A stretch of 64,000 bases of DNA from Chromohalobacter canadensis (lineage in GTDB: Bacteria > Pseudomonadota > Gammaproteobacteria > Pseudomonadales > Halomonadaceae). The translations under genes were made by a program, and so were the position numbers. How positions within the stretch are numbered: the stretch's first letter is position 1; each line of letters opens with the position of its first letter. The notes under the pieces were generated by a model. That model searched no databases. It was not told the origin of the DNA and was given only the letters and a program-made list of their open reading frames with translations. Below, one piece after another: positions 8,696 to 17,974 of the stretch. The stretch is taken from assembly GCF_029544075.1 (NCBI RefSeq), contig NZ_JAJQJH010000015.1, positions 1 through 64,000 of the forward strand. The letters run 5' to 3'.

Positions 8696-11600
8696 AGATC
8701 CTCGCCCTGCGCCTAGCCAACCTGGCCTCGATCCCCGGCCCATTGGAACTCGACTTCACCGCCGCGCCGCTCGCGGAGGCCGGCTTGTTCGCCATCACCG
8801 GGCCCACCGGTGCCGGTAAGAGCACCTTGCTCGACGCCCTGTGTCTAGCGCTCTACGGCAGTACACCCCGGCTGCGCCAGGCGCCGGGCCAGAACGCCCC
8901 GCTGCCCGACGTGGGCGACGCCACTCTCAATACCGCCGACCCGCGTACGCTATTGCGCCGAGGCACTGCCAGCGGCCATGCCGAGGTCGATTTCTTGGGC
9001 CGCGATGGCCGCCGCTATCGCGCCCGCTGGGCCGTGCGCCGCGCCCGCGAGAAGGCCGATGGCAAATTGCAGAAGATCGAGCAGTCGCTCACCGACTTGG
9101 ATAGCGACCGCCTGTTGACCACCCAGAAACGCGAGTTCGACCGCCTGCTGCCCGAGCGCCTGGGCCTCAGCTCCGAGCAATTCACCCGCGCCGTGCTGCT
9201 GGCCCAGAGTGAGTTCGCCGCCTTCCTCAAGGCCGACGACAACGAGCGCAGCGACCTGCTCGAGCGCCTCACCGGTACCGCCGAGTACTCCGAGATCTCG
9301 GTCGCCGCCTATCGCCGCGCCAACCAGGCAAAGCATGCCGTCGATGCGCTGAACGCCAAGCTCGCCGACGACCTGCCCGCCGAGGCCGAGGCTCGCGCCG
9401 CGCTCGAAAAGACCGCCGAGACTGCTCAAGCCGAGCTCGACACCGTGCAACGCCATGCCAAGCGCCTGGAAACACAGGCGCAGTGGCACGCCACGGATGC
9501 CAAGCTTCGCGATGCTCACGCCCAAGGACAACGCGAGCACCACGATGCCGAGACGCATTGGCAAACGCTGGCCCCGGCCCGCGCCGATCGTGACTGGCAG
9601 CGCCTGATCGCGCCGCAACGCCATCGACTGGCACGTCAGGCTGAACTGCCCGGCGAGATATCGAGGCTCGAGACAACTCATGCCGACACGCGTGAGGCCC
9701 TGGCACAGGCCGAGACCACACAGCAGCAGGCCAAACAAACCCACGCCACGGCCGAACAGGCCCTTCAGGACGCCGACACGGCACGCCGCACGGCCGAGCC
9801 CCAGTTGCACCGCGCCCGCGAGCAGGCACAGCAACTGGCGACGCACGATCATCAGTTGGCCGAGCTCGACAACACGCACACCGCGCATCACCGCGAAGCG
9901 CAAGCGCTGACCACGCGCCACCAGGAAGCTCACGCGACACAGCAGCGCCAGCGCCGCCAACGTGATGACTGGCAAGCCACTCTGCGCCAGTTGATGGGCG
10001 AGCACGCCCGCGTCGAGGACGCCCGCCAGGAAGTTCAGCGCGCGCATGATCACGCCGCCCGTCGTCATCTGGCCCTCGGCGAGCTGCAAAGCCGCTGGCA
10101 GACCGCCTGTCGTGCCGACCACACCCGGCGCACGCTCAATGAGCGCCTGGCGCAGGATGAAAAGCGCCTCGAGGCGTTAATCACCCAAGGCCAGACCGCG
10201 CGCCAGCACCTCGATGACCGCGAGCGCCACTATCGCAACGTGCTGGAATTCGTCGAACGCGGTCGCGCGGTACGCAGCGAGAGTGTCACGCACCTACGCG
10301 ACGCCCTCGAGGAAGGCCAGCCCTGCCCGGTGTGCGGCGGGCTTGAGCACCCTTGGCGCCACCAGCCGCCCCAGACACCCGAAGCCGCCCAGCTTGCCGC
10401 GCAGCAAGCGGACGAAGACCGCCAGTTGGCGGACGCTCAGCAGCAGCGTGACCACGCCCAGCAACAGCGCGACGAACTGCTGGGCCAATACCGCGCGCTG
10501 GAGGCCTCGCTCACGCAACAACGCCAGGACGGTGCGGATGCCGATAAGCGCCACCAAGAGGCGCACCAGGCGCTCGACGAACACCCGCTACACGCCGAGC
10601 TTGCCGGCATCGATCACGACCGGCGCGACGCCTGGCTGACCGAGCAACGCCAGACAAGCGACGCCCAGCGCGCGCAACACGAGGAGACGCTTCAGGCCCT
10701 TGCCCGCGCCGAGGCCGAGCTGGCACCGCTCGACGAGGCACTGCGCCAAAGCGAGCTGACACTGGCGCAACTCGATACCCAGCGCATCCGCCTCGACAAG
10801 GAACTCACAGAACTCGATGCGCGCCTGCCTCCGTTACGCCGCGAGCGCGACGACATCGCCGCTCGGCTCAAGGCTCTGCTCGGCGAGCATGCCTCGCCGG
10901 ATGCCTGGCAACAGCAGCTCGATACGCGGCAGGCTTCCGCGCGCCAGGCGCGGGATACGGCGCTTTCCAAATGCCATGACAGTGAGCGGGAAACCCAGCG
11001 ACTTGCCCAGCAGTCGCACTACGAGGCCGAGCAGCTTGCCAAGCTCAAGCAGGAACTCGATACCCTCGCCCGTGAGCTGAATGCCTGGCGCCAAGCACAT
11101 CCGGAGCTGGATGACGCCACCCTGCAGCGGCTACTCGACGAAACCGACGACGCCACTGAACGCCGGGAACGGGAACTGACTCAAGCCGAGCATGCCCGCC
11201 AGCAGACCAGCGCCACCCTCGCGGAGCGCCGCCAGGCCCTCATCGCGCATCGCCACGACCAGGCTTTGGCCGAGCACGACGCCAGCGCAGACGCTCTATT
11301 GAGCGAGGCAGTCGAAGCCCGGATCGATCAGCGCCGGGAGGCGCTCGACACCGAGCGTGACGCCCTGTCGCCCCAACACGATGCCGCCCAGACACGTCGC
11401 GACGACGCCCTACACGCCCTGCGCGATGACGATCGCAAGCGTCAGCGCCAACGCGAGGGGCAAGCCGAGCTCGACGCCGCGCGCGCCGAGTACTACCGCT
11501 GGGGCCGCATCAGCGAGCTGATCGGCTCCGCCGATGGCAAGGTCTTCCGACGCATCGCGCAGGCCTACAACCTGGAGCAACTGCTGGAGCACGCCAACAC

Positions 11601-11997
11601 GCACCTGAATGGGCTCAGCCGCCGTTACAAGCTGATTCGCGGCGGCAGCGAGCTAGGCCTGCTGGTGGAGGACCGCGACATGGGCGACGAGCGTCGCTCG
11701 GTGCATTCGCTGTCCGGCGGCGAAACCTTCCTTGTTTCGCTGGCGCTGGCGCTGGGGCTCGCCTCCATGGCCTCCGGCGAACTCGTCATCGAATCGCTGT
11801 TCATCGACGAAGGCTTCGGCAGCCTCGACCCGCAATCCCTGGCGCTGGCCATGGACGCCCTCGACGGCCTGCAAGCCCTGGGTCGCCGTGTCGGCGTGAT
11901 CTCCCATGTGCAGGAAATGCACGAACGCATCCCGGTGCAGATCCAGGTCGAACCGCTGGGCAATGGCACGAGTCGCGCGAGGTTGGTGAGTACCTAG
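8692..11997 (+). CDS. sbcC: Exonuclease SbcCD subunit C (SMC-like ATPase)
   Basis: A 1101-residue Rad50-type ATPase partner of SbcD that clamps DNA ends. Walker A is GPTGAGKST at 37-45. Two long Gln/Glu/Ala/Arg-rich coiled coils run about 190-520 and 570-960. They are joined by the zinc hook C545-P-V-C548, through which two molecules dimerise. The ABC signature LSGGE is at 1007-1011, followed by Walker B LFIDEGFGSLD. It overlaps sbcD by 4 bases. The coiled-coil DNA is very rich in GCGC/CGAG codons, which creates long open antisense frames that are not genes. Confidence 0.96.
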   Translation: MKILALRLANLASIPGPLELDFTAAPLAEAGLFAITGPTGAGKSTLLDALCLALYGSTPRLRQAPGQNAPLPDVGDATLNTADPRTLLRRGTASGHAEVDFLGRDGRRYRARWAVRRAREKADGKLQKIEQSLTDLDSDRLLTTQKREFDRLLPERLGLSSEQFTRAVLLAQSEFAAFLKADDNERSDLLERLTGTAEYSEISVAAYRRANQAKHAVDALNAKLADDLPAEAEARAALEKTAETAQAELDTVQRHAKRLETQAQWHATDAKLRDAHAQGQREHHDAETHWQTLAPARADRDWQRLIAPQRHRLARQAELPGEISRLETTHADTREALAQAETTQQQAKQTHATAEQALQDADTARRTAEPQLHRAREQAQQLATHDHQLAELDNTHTAHHREAQALTTRHQEAHATQQRQRRQRDDWQATLRQLMGEHARVEDARQEVQRAHDHAARRHLALGELQSRWQTACRADHTRRTLNERLAQDEKRLEALITQGQTARQHLDDRERHYRNVLEFVERGRAVRSESVTHLRDALEEGQPCPVCGGLEHPWRHQPPQTPEAAQLAAQQADEDRQLADAQQQRDHAQQQRDELLGQYRALEASLTQQRQDGADADKRHQEAHQALDEHPLHAELAGIDHDRRDAWLTEQRQTSDAQRAQHEETLQALARAEAELAPLDEALRQSELTLAQLDTQRIRLDKELTELDARLPPLRRERDDIAARLKALLGEHASPDAWQQQLDTRQASARQARDTALSKCHDSERETQRLAQQSHYEAEQLAKLKQELDTLARELNAWRQAHPELDDATLQRLLDETDDATERRERELTQAEHARQQTSATLAERRQALIAHRHDQALAEHDASADALLSEAVEARIDQRREALDTERDALSPQHDAAQTRRDDALHALRDDDRKRQRQREGQAELDAARAEYYRWGRISELIGSADGKVFRRIAQAYNLEQLLEHANTHLNGLSRRYKLIRGGSELGLLVEDRDMGDERRSVHSLSGGETFLVSLALALGLASMASGELVIESLFIDEGFGSLDPQSLALAMDALDGLQALGRRVGVISHVQEMHERIPVQIQVEPLGNGTSRARLVST

Positions 11998-12020
11998 GCA
12001 GCACGAGTCTCCAGGAAATA

Positions 12021-12042
12021 GAGGGCGGCTGCCTCCGCCCTC
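12021..12042. terminator. Hairpin between convergent sbcC and the membrane-protein gene
   Basis: Perfect 8-bp inverted repeat GAGGGCGG/CCGCCCTC with a 6-nt loop, lying 23 bases past the sbcC stop and just downstream of the converging gene. There is no strong U-run on either side, so it is a probable but weak bidirectional terminator. Confidence 0.5.
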
Positions 12043-12054
12043 CTCAGCCCAGCG

Positions 12055-12546
12055 TCATAACGCCCGAAGCCGCGACCAAAGACGGCCGATACCGTGGGAA
12101 CTGGCAAACAGTATGATCCCGACACCCACGGAGAAACCACCGCGCCAGAGACTGTCGGGACTGGAGGAGCCCAGCGCTTCCAGTCTCGCATAATACGTTC
12201 CCAGCGTGATCAGACCCGCCGCAAGGTAACCGATGCCAATCAAGGCGGCGCCCACGGCTATCAGGGTCGCCGACGAGACTGAGGAGTCGGTCTCATACGG
12301 TGCTAACCATCGACTGATCGGCTTGCGCGCCAGGATAAGCGCCGCTCCCAACAGTAAACTAACGAGAAAATGCACGCCTTGGATGGCGAGCATATTGGGT
12401 GCGCCCGCCTCTTGAGCCACCGACGAACTGGACCAAGCTATATAGAGAGATGTGGCCTGGTTCGAGAGCGTCCTTACCAGAAGCCAAATCCCCGCAATAC
12501 CCACAGCGCTTCGCACAACGAGCGAGTATGGAGATTGGGCATACAT
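12055..12546 (-). CDS. Hypothetical four-helix membrane protein
   Basis: I do not recognise a family for this 163-residue protein. Hydrophobic stretches at about residues 10-28, 50-70, 90-113 and 136-155 predict four inner-membrane helices, with a short acidic and Ser-rich loop between helices 1 and 2 (AWSSSSVAQEAGAP). AAGGAA precedes the ATG. Base composition is visibly lower in GC than the flanking sbcC and wrbA genes, and the neighbour at 12640-13002 is another orphan membrane protein, which suggests acquired DNA. Confidence 0.6.
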   Translation of the reverse strand: MYAQSPYSLVVRSAVGIAGIWLLVRTLSNQATSLYIAWSSSSVAQEAGAPNMLAIQGVHFLVSLLLGAALILARKPISRWLAPYETDSSVSSATLIAVGAALIGIGYLAAGLITLGTYYARLEALGSSSPDSLWRGGFSVGVGIILFASSHGIGRLWSRLRAL

Positions 12547-12639
12547 TTCCTTATAGCGATAGAAGGCTTGTCGCCCCGCGAAGCAGCCAGCTATTGAGTA
12601 TGTCAGCAGGGCGCCCCTAAGCGAATCCTGCTACCAACC

Positions 12640-13002
12640 TTACTTTTTGGGACGATGCACGTACAAAGAGGCACATTTGGCTAAACCGCCTCCAGCGAAG
12701 GGAATGATGCAGAGCAGTATGTTTGTTACGAGCCCTAGAACGAACCATTCTCTTATCCCACTTGGTCCAACAATATAGGCATATGCATTCTGTCCCACAT
12801 ACATGCCTGCCACTACGACCAAGAGAAGCGCCAGCTTTTTAGTCCAGCCTGTATATATAGTAAAGGTAAGCATTAAAGCCTGCCCAATCACCCAGCCGAC
12901 CATCGTGTCAAAGGGTTCGAACTCCCCCGACACCAAAGGTGAAATCCCCCAGCTGGCTGCCCCCACAAAAGTGCCTACGATAAAATTGAATAAATAGTTC
13001 AT
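12640..13002 (-). CDS. Hypothetical small membrane protein
   Basis: A 120-residue protein starting MNYLFNFIVG with about four predicted membrane helices (roughly residues 3-22, 36-54, 60-80 and 86-108) and a basic C-terminal tail ending HRPKK. No family is recognised. Base composition is about 50 percent GC, well below the genome around it. The frame can be extended to a GTG at 13080, but that codon lies inside the wrbA terminator hairpin, so the internal ATG at 13002 was chosen. A clear Shine-Dalgarno sequence is lacking. Its role is unknown. Confidence 0.55.
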   Translation of the reverse strand: MNYLFNFIVGTFVGAASWGISPLVSGEFEPFDTMVGWVIGQALMLTFTIYTGWTKKLALLLVVVAGMYVGQNAYAYIVGPSGIREWFVLGLVTNILLCIIPFAGGGLAKCASLYVHRPKK

Positions 13003-13059
13003 AAGAAGTAGATGCGCATAGCATCTCTTATTGAAATAACGTAAGCCCTTCAGCAACGC

Positions 13060-13088
13060 AATACGCCGTGCCCAAGGCACGACGTATT
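13060..13088 (-). terminator. Terminator-like hairpin after wrbA
   Basis: 13-nt arms (13060-13072 and 13076-13088) with a 3-nt loop. Read on the minus strand, every position pairs, with one G-U wobble, whereas the plus strand has one A-C mismatch. This supports a function in the wrbA transcript. The U-run after it is weak. Confidence 0.55.
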
Positions 13089-13119
13089 GTCATCTGTCGG
13101 TTCGCTTTGCCGCGTACGC

Positions 13120-13725
13120 TCAGCCAGCGAGCTTGGCGGCCATTTCAGCGATGTGCTGTCCCTGGAAGCGGGCGATGGTCAGCTCGTTTTCGCTGGGTTG
13201 GCGACTCCCGTCGCCACCGGCGATGGTCGTCGCGCCGTAGGGCGTACCACCAGAGACTTCCTCGAGCTCGCTCAGCGCCGCGCAGGAGTACGGCACACCG
13301 ACGATCGCCATGCCGTGGTGAAGCAAGGTGGTGTGAATCGAGGTCAGTGTGGTTTCCTGCCCGCCGTGCTGGCTGGCGGTAGAAGTGAAGGCACCGCCCA
13401 GCTTGCCAATCAGTTTGCCTTGCGCCCAGAGACCGCCCGTCTTGTCCCAGAAATTGCGCATCTGCGAGGCCATGTTGCCGAAGCGCGTGGGCGTACCGAC
13501 GAGAATCGCATCGTACTCGGCCAGTAGGCTGGGATCATCCAGCACGGCGGCAGTGCTGTCCGCCTTGTAGCCAGATTTTTCGGCGACGTCAGCGGGCACG
13601 AGTTCGGCCACGCGATACAGATCCACCTGAGTGCCGGCCACGCCGCGTGCGCCTTCGGCGACGGCATTGGCCAATGTTTCGATGTGCCCGTAACTGGAGT
13701 AATAAAGGACGAGAATCTTGCTCAC
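13120..13725 (-). CDS. wrbA: NAD(P)H:quinone oxidoreductase WrbA
   Basis: A 201-residue flavodoxin-fold enzyme that binds FMN and reduces quinones by two electrons, protecting against redox cycling. The phosphate-binding loop [12 protein letters not shown] is at the N-terminus. The WrbA-specific segments [18 protein letters not shown] and [11 protein letters not shown] are both present, and the length matches E. coli WrbA (198). The GTG at 13725 is chosen because GGAGAG lies about 8 bases upstream; a longer frame from 13821 would add 32 unrelated residues. The downstream hairpin ends the transcript. Confidence 0.94.
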   Translation of the reverse strand: MSKILVLYYSSYGHIETLANAVAEGARGVAGTQVDLYRVAELVPADVAEKSGYKADSTAAVLDDPSLLAEYDAILVGTPTRFGNMASQMRNFWDKTGGLWAQGKLIGKLGGAFTSTASQHGGQETTLTSIHTTLLHHGMAIVGVPYSCAALSELEEVSGGTPYGATTIAGGDGSRQPSENELTIARFQGQHIAEMAAKLAG

Positions 13726-13838
13726 GAGGGTACTCTCCTGACTGGATGTATGAACCCTTTCAAGATGGGGCAAAGCGCTGATGGCGTCAAAGCACGGGCA
13801 TGCTAGGCTGGCGCAAAACACCCCTGTGGGAGGCCGCC

Positions 13839-14999
13839 GTGTCCGACACCATTGCCCTGCTCGAACGCCTGGTTAGCTTCGATACCGTCTCGCGTCACTC
13901 CAACCTGGAATTGATCGCCTTCATCGAGCGTTACCTCGCCGAGTACGACGTGCCCTGTACCCGCATCGACAACGATGACGGCAGCAAGGCCAACCTGCTG
14001 GCCCGCATCGGCCCCGAGGTCGCGGGCGGCGTGGTGCTGTCCGGGCATACCGATGTGGTACCGGTGGACGGCCAGCCCTGGAGCAGCGATCCCTTTACCC
14101 TGACCGACAAAGGCGACGGCCGCCTCTACGGGCGCGGCAGCTGCGACATGAAGGGCTTCATCGCCAGCGCATTGGCGCAGGTGCCGCAGTGGAAAACGCT
14201 CGACTTGCAGCGACCCATCTACTTGGCGTTTTCCTACGACGAGGAAGTCGGCTGCCTGGGCGCGCCGCGCTTGATCGAACGCTTGATGGCCGATGCGCCC
14301 ACGCCGGCTGCGGTCATCGTCGGTGAGCCTACGTTGATGGCGCCGGTGGTGGCCCAGAAGGGCATCACCAACCTGCGCACCACGGTGACCGGTCGCGAAG
14401 CGCATTCAAGCCAGGTGCGTCAGGGTGTGTCCGCCGTCCACGTGGCCGCCCGCCTGGTGACGCGCATCGAGGACATCATGGCGGAACTGGTCAGCGAGGG
14501 GCGTGTCGACCCGCTCTTCAACGTTCCCCACTCCAGCCTCCACGTCGGCAAGATCCAGGGCGGCACGGCGATCAACATCATGGCGCGCGAGTGTCATTTC
14601 GACTGGGAGATCCGCCACCTGCCGACGGACGGCTTCGAGGCCTTGCTCGAGCGTTTCCAGCACTACGCCGAGTCATTGGTACACGACGTGCGCCCACGCG
14701 CGCCGCAGATCGCTATCCACACCGACCACCTCACCGAAACCGTGCCTGCCCTAGCCGACCGCGACAACCAGGCGGCGCTAGAGCTCTGCCATGCCCTACT
14801 GGGCGATGCCGACAACGAAGCCGTGGCCTATGCCACCGAAGCGGGGCAATTCCAACGCGCCGGCCTGCCCACCGTCATCTGCGGCCCCGGCAGCATCGCC
14901 CAGGCACATCAACCCGACGAATACCTGGAAATGGCACAACTCAACGCGGCGGATGCCTTCATGGCGGCGCTTGGGGAGCGCATGGCAAGCGCCGACTAG
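13839..14999 (+). CDS. argE: Acetylornithine deacetylase
   Basis: Cytoplasmic M20-family metalloenzyme that hydrolyses N-acetyl-L-ornithine to ornithine in arginine biosynthesis. The 386 residues match E. coli ArgE (383). Zinc-site and catalytic motifs are [20 protein letters not shown] and DEEVGCLGA, followed by the dimerisation lid domain around residues 180-300. The GTG at 13839 is preferred because GGGAGG lies 5 bases upstream; the longer frame from 13800 adds 13 residues without such a site. It is monocistronic and divergent from wrbA. DapE and other M20 peptidases are alternatives, but [12 protein letters not shown] fits ArgE. Confidence 0.9.
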   Translation: MSDTIALLERLVSFDTVSRHSNLELIAFIERYLAEYDVPCTRIDNDDGSKANLLARIGPEVAGGVVLSGHTDVVPVDGQPWSSDPFTLTDKGDGRLYGRGSCDMKGFIASALAQVPQWKTLDLQRPIYLAFSYDEEVGCLGAPRLIERLMADAPTPAAVIVGEPTLMAPVVAQKGITNLRTTVTGREAHSSQVRQGVSAVHVAARLVTRIEDIMAELVSEGRVDPLFNVPHSSLHVGKIQGGTAINIMARECHFDWEIRHLPTDGFEALLERFQHYAESLVHDVRPRAPQIAIHTDHLTETVPALADRDNQAALELCHALLGDADNEAVAYATEAGQFQRAGLPTVICGPGSIAQAHQPDEYLEMAQLNAADAFMAALGERMASAD

Positions 15000-15049
15000 C
15001 ATCGCGACATCTTCTGCAAGAGGACCTCTACCATCGGCGCCTTGTCGAA

Positions 15050-15060
15050 ATGTTCGACAT
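15050..15060. promoter_or_regulatory. Pentonate-cluster palindrome, site 1 (regulator gene)
   Basis: ATGTTCGACAT, inside a perfect GTCGAA-ATG-TTCGAC inverted repeat at 15044-15058, lies 38 bases upstream of the chosen start of the GntR-family regulator. It matches the ATGTTCAACAT sites at 17848 and 20044 at 10 of 11 positions, which suggests autoregulation. Confidence 0.55.
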
Positions 15061-15097
15061 ATGCCAGCGTAGCCGAAATGATTCGGAACGATGTCAC

Positions 15098-15865
15098 GTG
15101 AAGAGCAAACAACCCCAATCCCGAAAACGCCCTAGTATCGCTGAGGCGCTGGCACAGGAGATCTTCTCCGGCGAGTATCAGCCGGGAGATTTCGTGCCGC
15201 GCGAAGTCGATCTGTGCGAGCGCTTCGCCCTCAATCGCTCGGCGGTGCGCAGCGACCTGCGCCAGTTGGTCGATGCCGGGATCATCGAACGCATCTCAGG
15301 GCACGGGTCGAAGGTACGTGAGTACCCAGAGTGGAACATTCTCGATGCTCAAGTCACCGAATGGATGACGCGCTACGCGGCGCCCAATCCCGGTGTGCAG
15401 CGCGAGATCCTGGCCTTTCGCCTGGACGTGGAGCCCTATGTCGCCATGACCGCCGCCAAGCATGCAACGGCGCATGACCTGGTCGCCATCGAGGAGGCCT
15501 TCAACGGTATGGGCAGTGACCTCGACGACCCCGCTTCCAACCGTGACGGTCGCCTGCATAGTGATTATGACATCGCCTTCCATGTGGCGATCTTCAAGGC
15601 CACGCACAACATCGTCTGGTCACAGCTCTCGCATATCCTGCGCCCCTCGATATTGCTGTTGATCGAGACCTCGAACGTTAGCGCCAGCGACCCGGCAGAG
15701 AGTCTGGAGCGCCATCGATTGCTGATGGAAAGCATTCGCGCACGCCGACCACGCGATGCCTTTCTCGCCTCGCAGGCCGTGCTTGCCGGTACTGCCAGCG
15801 CCTTGGGGCTGGAGATTCCCGAAACGCCACTTGGGCATAGCGCCGAGCTGTTATCCGAAACCTGA
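15098..15865 (+). CDS. GntR (FadR-subfamily) transcriptional regulator of the pentonate cluster
   Basis: A 255-residue regulator. The winged helix spans about residues 14-75, with the hallmark VPREVDLCERFALNRSAVRS recognition region. The all-helical FCD ligand domain follows (about 95-235), including H-D-x3-H metal-site-like residues (DYDIAFHVAIFKATHN). FadR-subfamily proteins of this type respond to sugar acids or keto-deoxy intermediates. The GTG at 15098 has GGAA nine bases upstream. An ATG at 15050 is in frame but forms the centre of an operator-like palindrome, so it is disfavoured. The same palindrome precedes the xylonate dehydratase and FAH genes, so this protein probably represses the cluster until a pentonate-derived inducer appears. 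Confidence 0.82.
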   Translation: MKSKQPQSRKRPSIAEALAQEIFSGEYQPGDFVPREVDLCERFALNRSAVRSDLRQLVDAGIIERISGHGSKVREYPEWNILDAQVTEWMTRYAAPNPGVQREILAFRLDVEPYVAMTAAKHATAHDLVAIEEAFNGMGSDLDDPASNRDGRLHSDYDIAFHVAIFKATHNIVWSQLSHILRPSILLLIETSNVSASDPAESLERHRLLMESIRARRPRDAFLASQAVLAGTASALGLEIPETPLGHSAELLSET

Positions 15866-15907
15866 CACGCATCAAGTTCCATTCTCTCGACTCAAGCTCC
15901 TGCAACG

Positions 15908-15940
15908 CGAAACGAGCGTCGCATGGCGACGCCCGTTTCG
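15908..15940 (-). terminator. Hairpin between the GntR regulator and the converging dehydratase
   Basis: Arms CGAAACG-A-GCGTCGC and GCGACGC-C-CGTTTCG with an ATG loop. The single A-C mismatch becomes a G-U pair on the minus strand, so the structure favours the dehydratase transcript. No U-run is visible. Confidence 0.5.
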
Positions 15941-15979
15941 GTAGCTGAATGCTCAGTGGTGAGGCTGGGTGCTGAATAC

Positions 15980-17788
15980 TCAGTGATTATCACGGGGTGG
16001 GCTCTTACGCGCGACGTCGCGGTACTTGGTGGCAGGGCCCAGCGTCATGCCACGGTCGAGCTGCTCGACCATGCCGCGCTGAATTTCCTGCCAAGGCGTC
16101 TGGTCCACCGGGTAAATATAACCGCCACGCGACTCCAGCGCCTGGCGACGCCGTGACAACTCGGCGTCATCGACCAGCAGATTGGCTTCGCCGCGCTTGA
16201 GATCGATACGAATTCGATCCCCCGTTTCCAATAGCGCCAAGCCGCCGCCCACGGCAGCTTCAGGTGCCGCATTGAGGATCGAGGGCGAGCCCGAGGTTCC
16301 CGACTGACGACCGTCACCGATGCACGGCAGCGATTCGATGCCTTGGCGTATCAACGCCTCAGGCGGCTGCATGTTGACGACCTCGGCACTGCCCGGATGA
16401 CCGATCGGCCCGGCACCGCGCATGATAAGGATAGTTTTCTCGTCGATCTCGAGCGACGGATCGTCGATGCGCGCATGATAATCCTCGGAGCCGTCGAAGA
16501 CCGCTACCTTGCCTTCGAAGGCGTCCAGATCATCGGCCTGACTCAGGAAACGCTGCCGGAAATCGCTGGCGATCACGCTGGTCTTCATCAACGCCGAATC
16601 GAACAGGTTGCCCTTGAGATTGATGAAGCCGGCCTCTTCCACTAACGGATTGTCGTAGCGGCGAATGATATCGTCGTCCAGGGTTTCACGCCCGGCAGTA
16701 TTCTCCGTCAGCGTCTTGCCGTTGACCGTCGGCACATCGCCATGCAGACGCCCAGCCTTGATCAACTCGCTGAGCACCGCAGGCACGCCGCCGGCCCGGT
16801 GGAACTCCTCGGAAAGATAGATCCCCGCCGGCATCACGTTGGCGAGCAGCGGAATCTCGTGCCCGAGGCGCTGCCAATCGTCGTTGGTCAGCTCGATCCC
16901 CGCGTGACGGGCGATGGCGTTGATATGCACCGGCGCATTGGAAGAACCGCCCAGCGCCGAACACACCACGATGGCATTTTCGCACGCCTCGCGGGTAATA
17001 ATATCCAGCGGACGCAGGTCTTCCCAAACCATGTCGACGATGCGCGTCCCGGTCTGGTAAGCGACCATCGAGCGCTCCTTGTAAGGCGCCGGGATCATCG
17101 CCGAACCGGGCAGGCTCATGCCCAACGCCTCGGCCATGGAATTCATCGTCGAGGCGGTACCCATGGTATTGCAGTGGCCGACGGAAGGCGCCGAATCGGT
17201 GGCGCGAGACAGGAATTCCTCGTAGCCGATATCCCCCGCCGCCAAGCGCTTACGCAGCTCCCAGATGATCGTGCCCGAGCCTACGCGCTCCTGGGTGCCG
17301 CGCCAGCCATTGAGCATAGGCCCACCGGAGAGCACGATCGCCGGAATATTTACCGTCGCCGCCGCCATCAGGCACGCGGGCGTGGTCTTGTCGCAGCCGG
17401 TGGTCAGTACCACGCCGTCGAGCGGATAACCATGCAGAACTTCCACCAGCCCCAGGTACGCGAGGTTGCGATCCAGCGCTGCCGTCGGCCGACGCACGTT
17501 TTCATGGATGGGGTGCAAGGGAAACTCAAACGGCACGCCTCCGGCGGCGCGGATACCATCCTTGACGCGTTTCACCAGGTCGATGTGGTGACGATTGCAA
17601 GGCGTCAAGTCGGAGCCCGACTGCGCGATGCCGATGATCGGCTTGCCGCTCTTGAGTTCTTCCAGCGTCAGGCCGTAATTCATGTAGCGCTCGATGCATA
17701 GCGCAGTGGTCCCCGGATGCTCGGGGTTGTCGAACCACCAGCGCGAGCGCAACTGGTCGGGGGTCATGCGGCGATTGTCGGCGGACAT
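15980..17788 (-). CDS. IlvD/Edd family dehydratase, probable D-xylonate dehydratase
   Basis: A 602-residue Fe-S dehydratase that removes water from an aldonic acid to give a 2-keto-3-deoxy acid. The sequence closely follows the Caulobacter XylD type: [20 protein letters not shown] near the start, [32 protein letters not shown] and [19 protein letters not shown], with the three cluster-ligand cysteines in the last three motifs. It has its own promoter region with an operator-like palindrome 60 bases upstream, and sits downstream of a second dehydratase on the same strand. Within the cluster it should convert D-xylonate to 2-keto-3-deoxy-D-xylonate. The substrate is inferred by resemblance, so another pentonate or hexonate is possible. 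Confidence 0.85.
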   Translation of the reverse strand: MSADNRRMTPDQLRSRWWFDNPEHPGTTALCIERYMNYGLTLEELKSGKPIIGIAQSGSDLTPCNRHHIDLVKRVKDGIRAAGGVPFEFPLHPIHENVRRPTAALDRNLAYLGLVEVLHGYPLDGVVLTTGCDKTTPACLMAAATVNIPAIVLSGGPMLNGWRGTQERVGSGTIIWELRKRLAAGDIGYEEFLSRATDSAPSVGHCNTMGTASTMNSMAEALGMSLPGSAMIPAPYKERSMVAYQTGTRIVDMVWEDLRPLDIITREACENAIVVCSALGGSSNAPVHINAIARHAGIELTNDDWQRLGHEIPLLANVMPAGIYLSEEFHRAGGVPAVLSELIKAGRLHGDVPTVNGKTLTENTAGRETLDDDIIRRYDNPLVEEAGFINLKGNLFDSALMKTSVIASDFRQRFLSQADDLDAFEGKVAVFDGSEDYHARIDDPSLEIDEKTILIMRGAGPIGHPGSAEVVNMQPPEALIRQGIESLPCIGDGRQSGTSGSPSILNAAPEAAVGGGLALLETGDRIRIDLKRGEANLLVDDAELSRRRQALESRGGYIYPVDQTPWQEIQRGMVEQLDRGMTLGPATKYRDVARKSPPRDNH

Positions 17789-17845
17789 CGGGTTATCTCC
17801 TCTCGAAAGAACAATCGGCTCCTATGTAAGTCAAACATATTGCGA

Positions 17846-17860
17846 GTATGTTCAACATAC
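17846..17860. promoter_or_regulatory. Pentonate-cluster palindrome, site 2 (xylonate dehydratase)
   Basis: GTATGTTCAACATAC is a perfect 15-bp palindrome around a central C and extends to 17 bp as AGTATGTTCAACATACT (17845-17861). It lies about 60 bases upstream of the dehydratase start at 17788, a position suited to repression. Confidence 0.6.
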
Positions 17861-17912
17861 TCCGATAGGCGTAGATCTTTCGCTGACACACGCCGAGCAA
17901 CACCCCAACGCA

Positions 17913-17938
17913 AGAAGGCGGCCCGATGGCCGCCTTCT
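17913..17938 (-). terminator. Hairpin after the L-arabinonate dehydratase gene
   Basis: Perfect 10-bp stem AGAAGGCGGC/GCCGCCTTCT with a 6-nt loop, 37 bases past the upstream dehydratase stop. The minus-strand tail reads TTGCGTT. It separates the two dehydratase genes into different transcripts. Confidence 0.65.
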
Positions 17939-17974
17939 CGTTTTGCGTACGCTCTTTTTCGTTAGTCCAAGCCC

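Noticed and set aside
8950-10122. A 390-codon open frame on the minus strand inside sbcC
   Set aside because: It is antisense to the repetitive, high-GC coiled-coil coding region of sbcC, has a biased Leu/Ala/Gly composition and matches nothing. It is a by-product of codon use.
13003-13080. N-terminal extension (GTG at 13080) of the small membrane protein
   Set aside because: The codon lies within the wrbA terminator hairpin and adds a basic segment unlike a membrane-protein start; the internal ATG is more likely.
14591-15097. Long upstream extension of the GntR-family regulator frame
   Set aside because: It runs through the well-supported argE gene in another frame and encodes an Arg/Pro-rich shadow sequence before the true winged helix.
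17823-17839. TATGT-N7-ACATA near the xylonate dehydratase promoter
   Set aside because: It resembles the cluster palindrome but has 4 bp more between half-sites, so it was not counted as a further operator.
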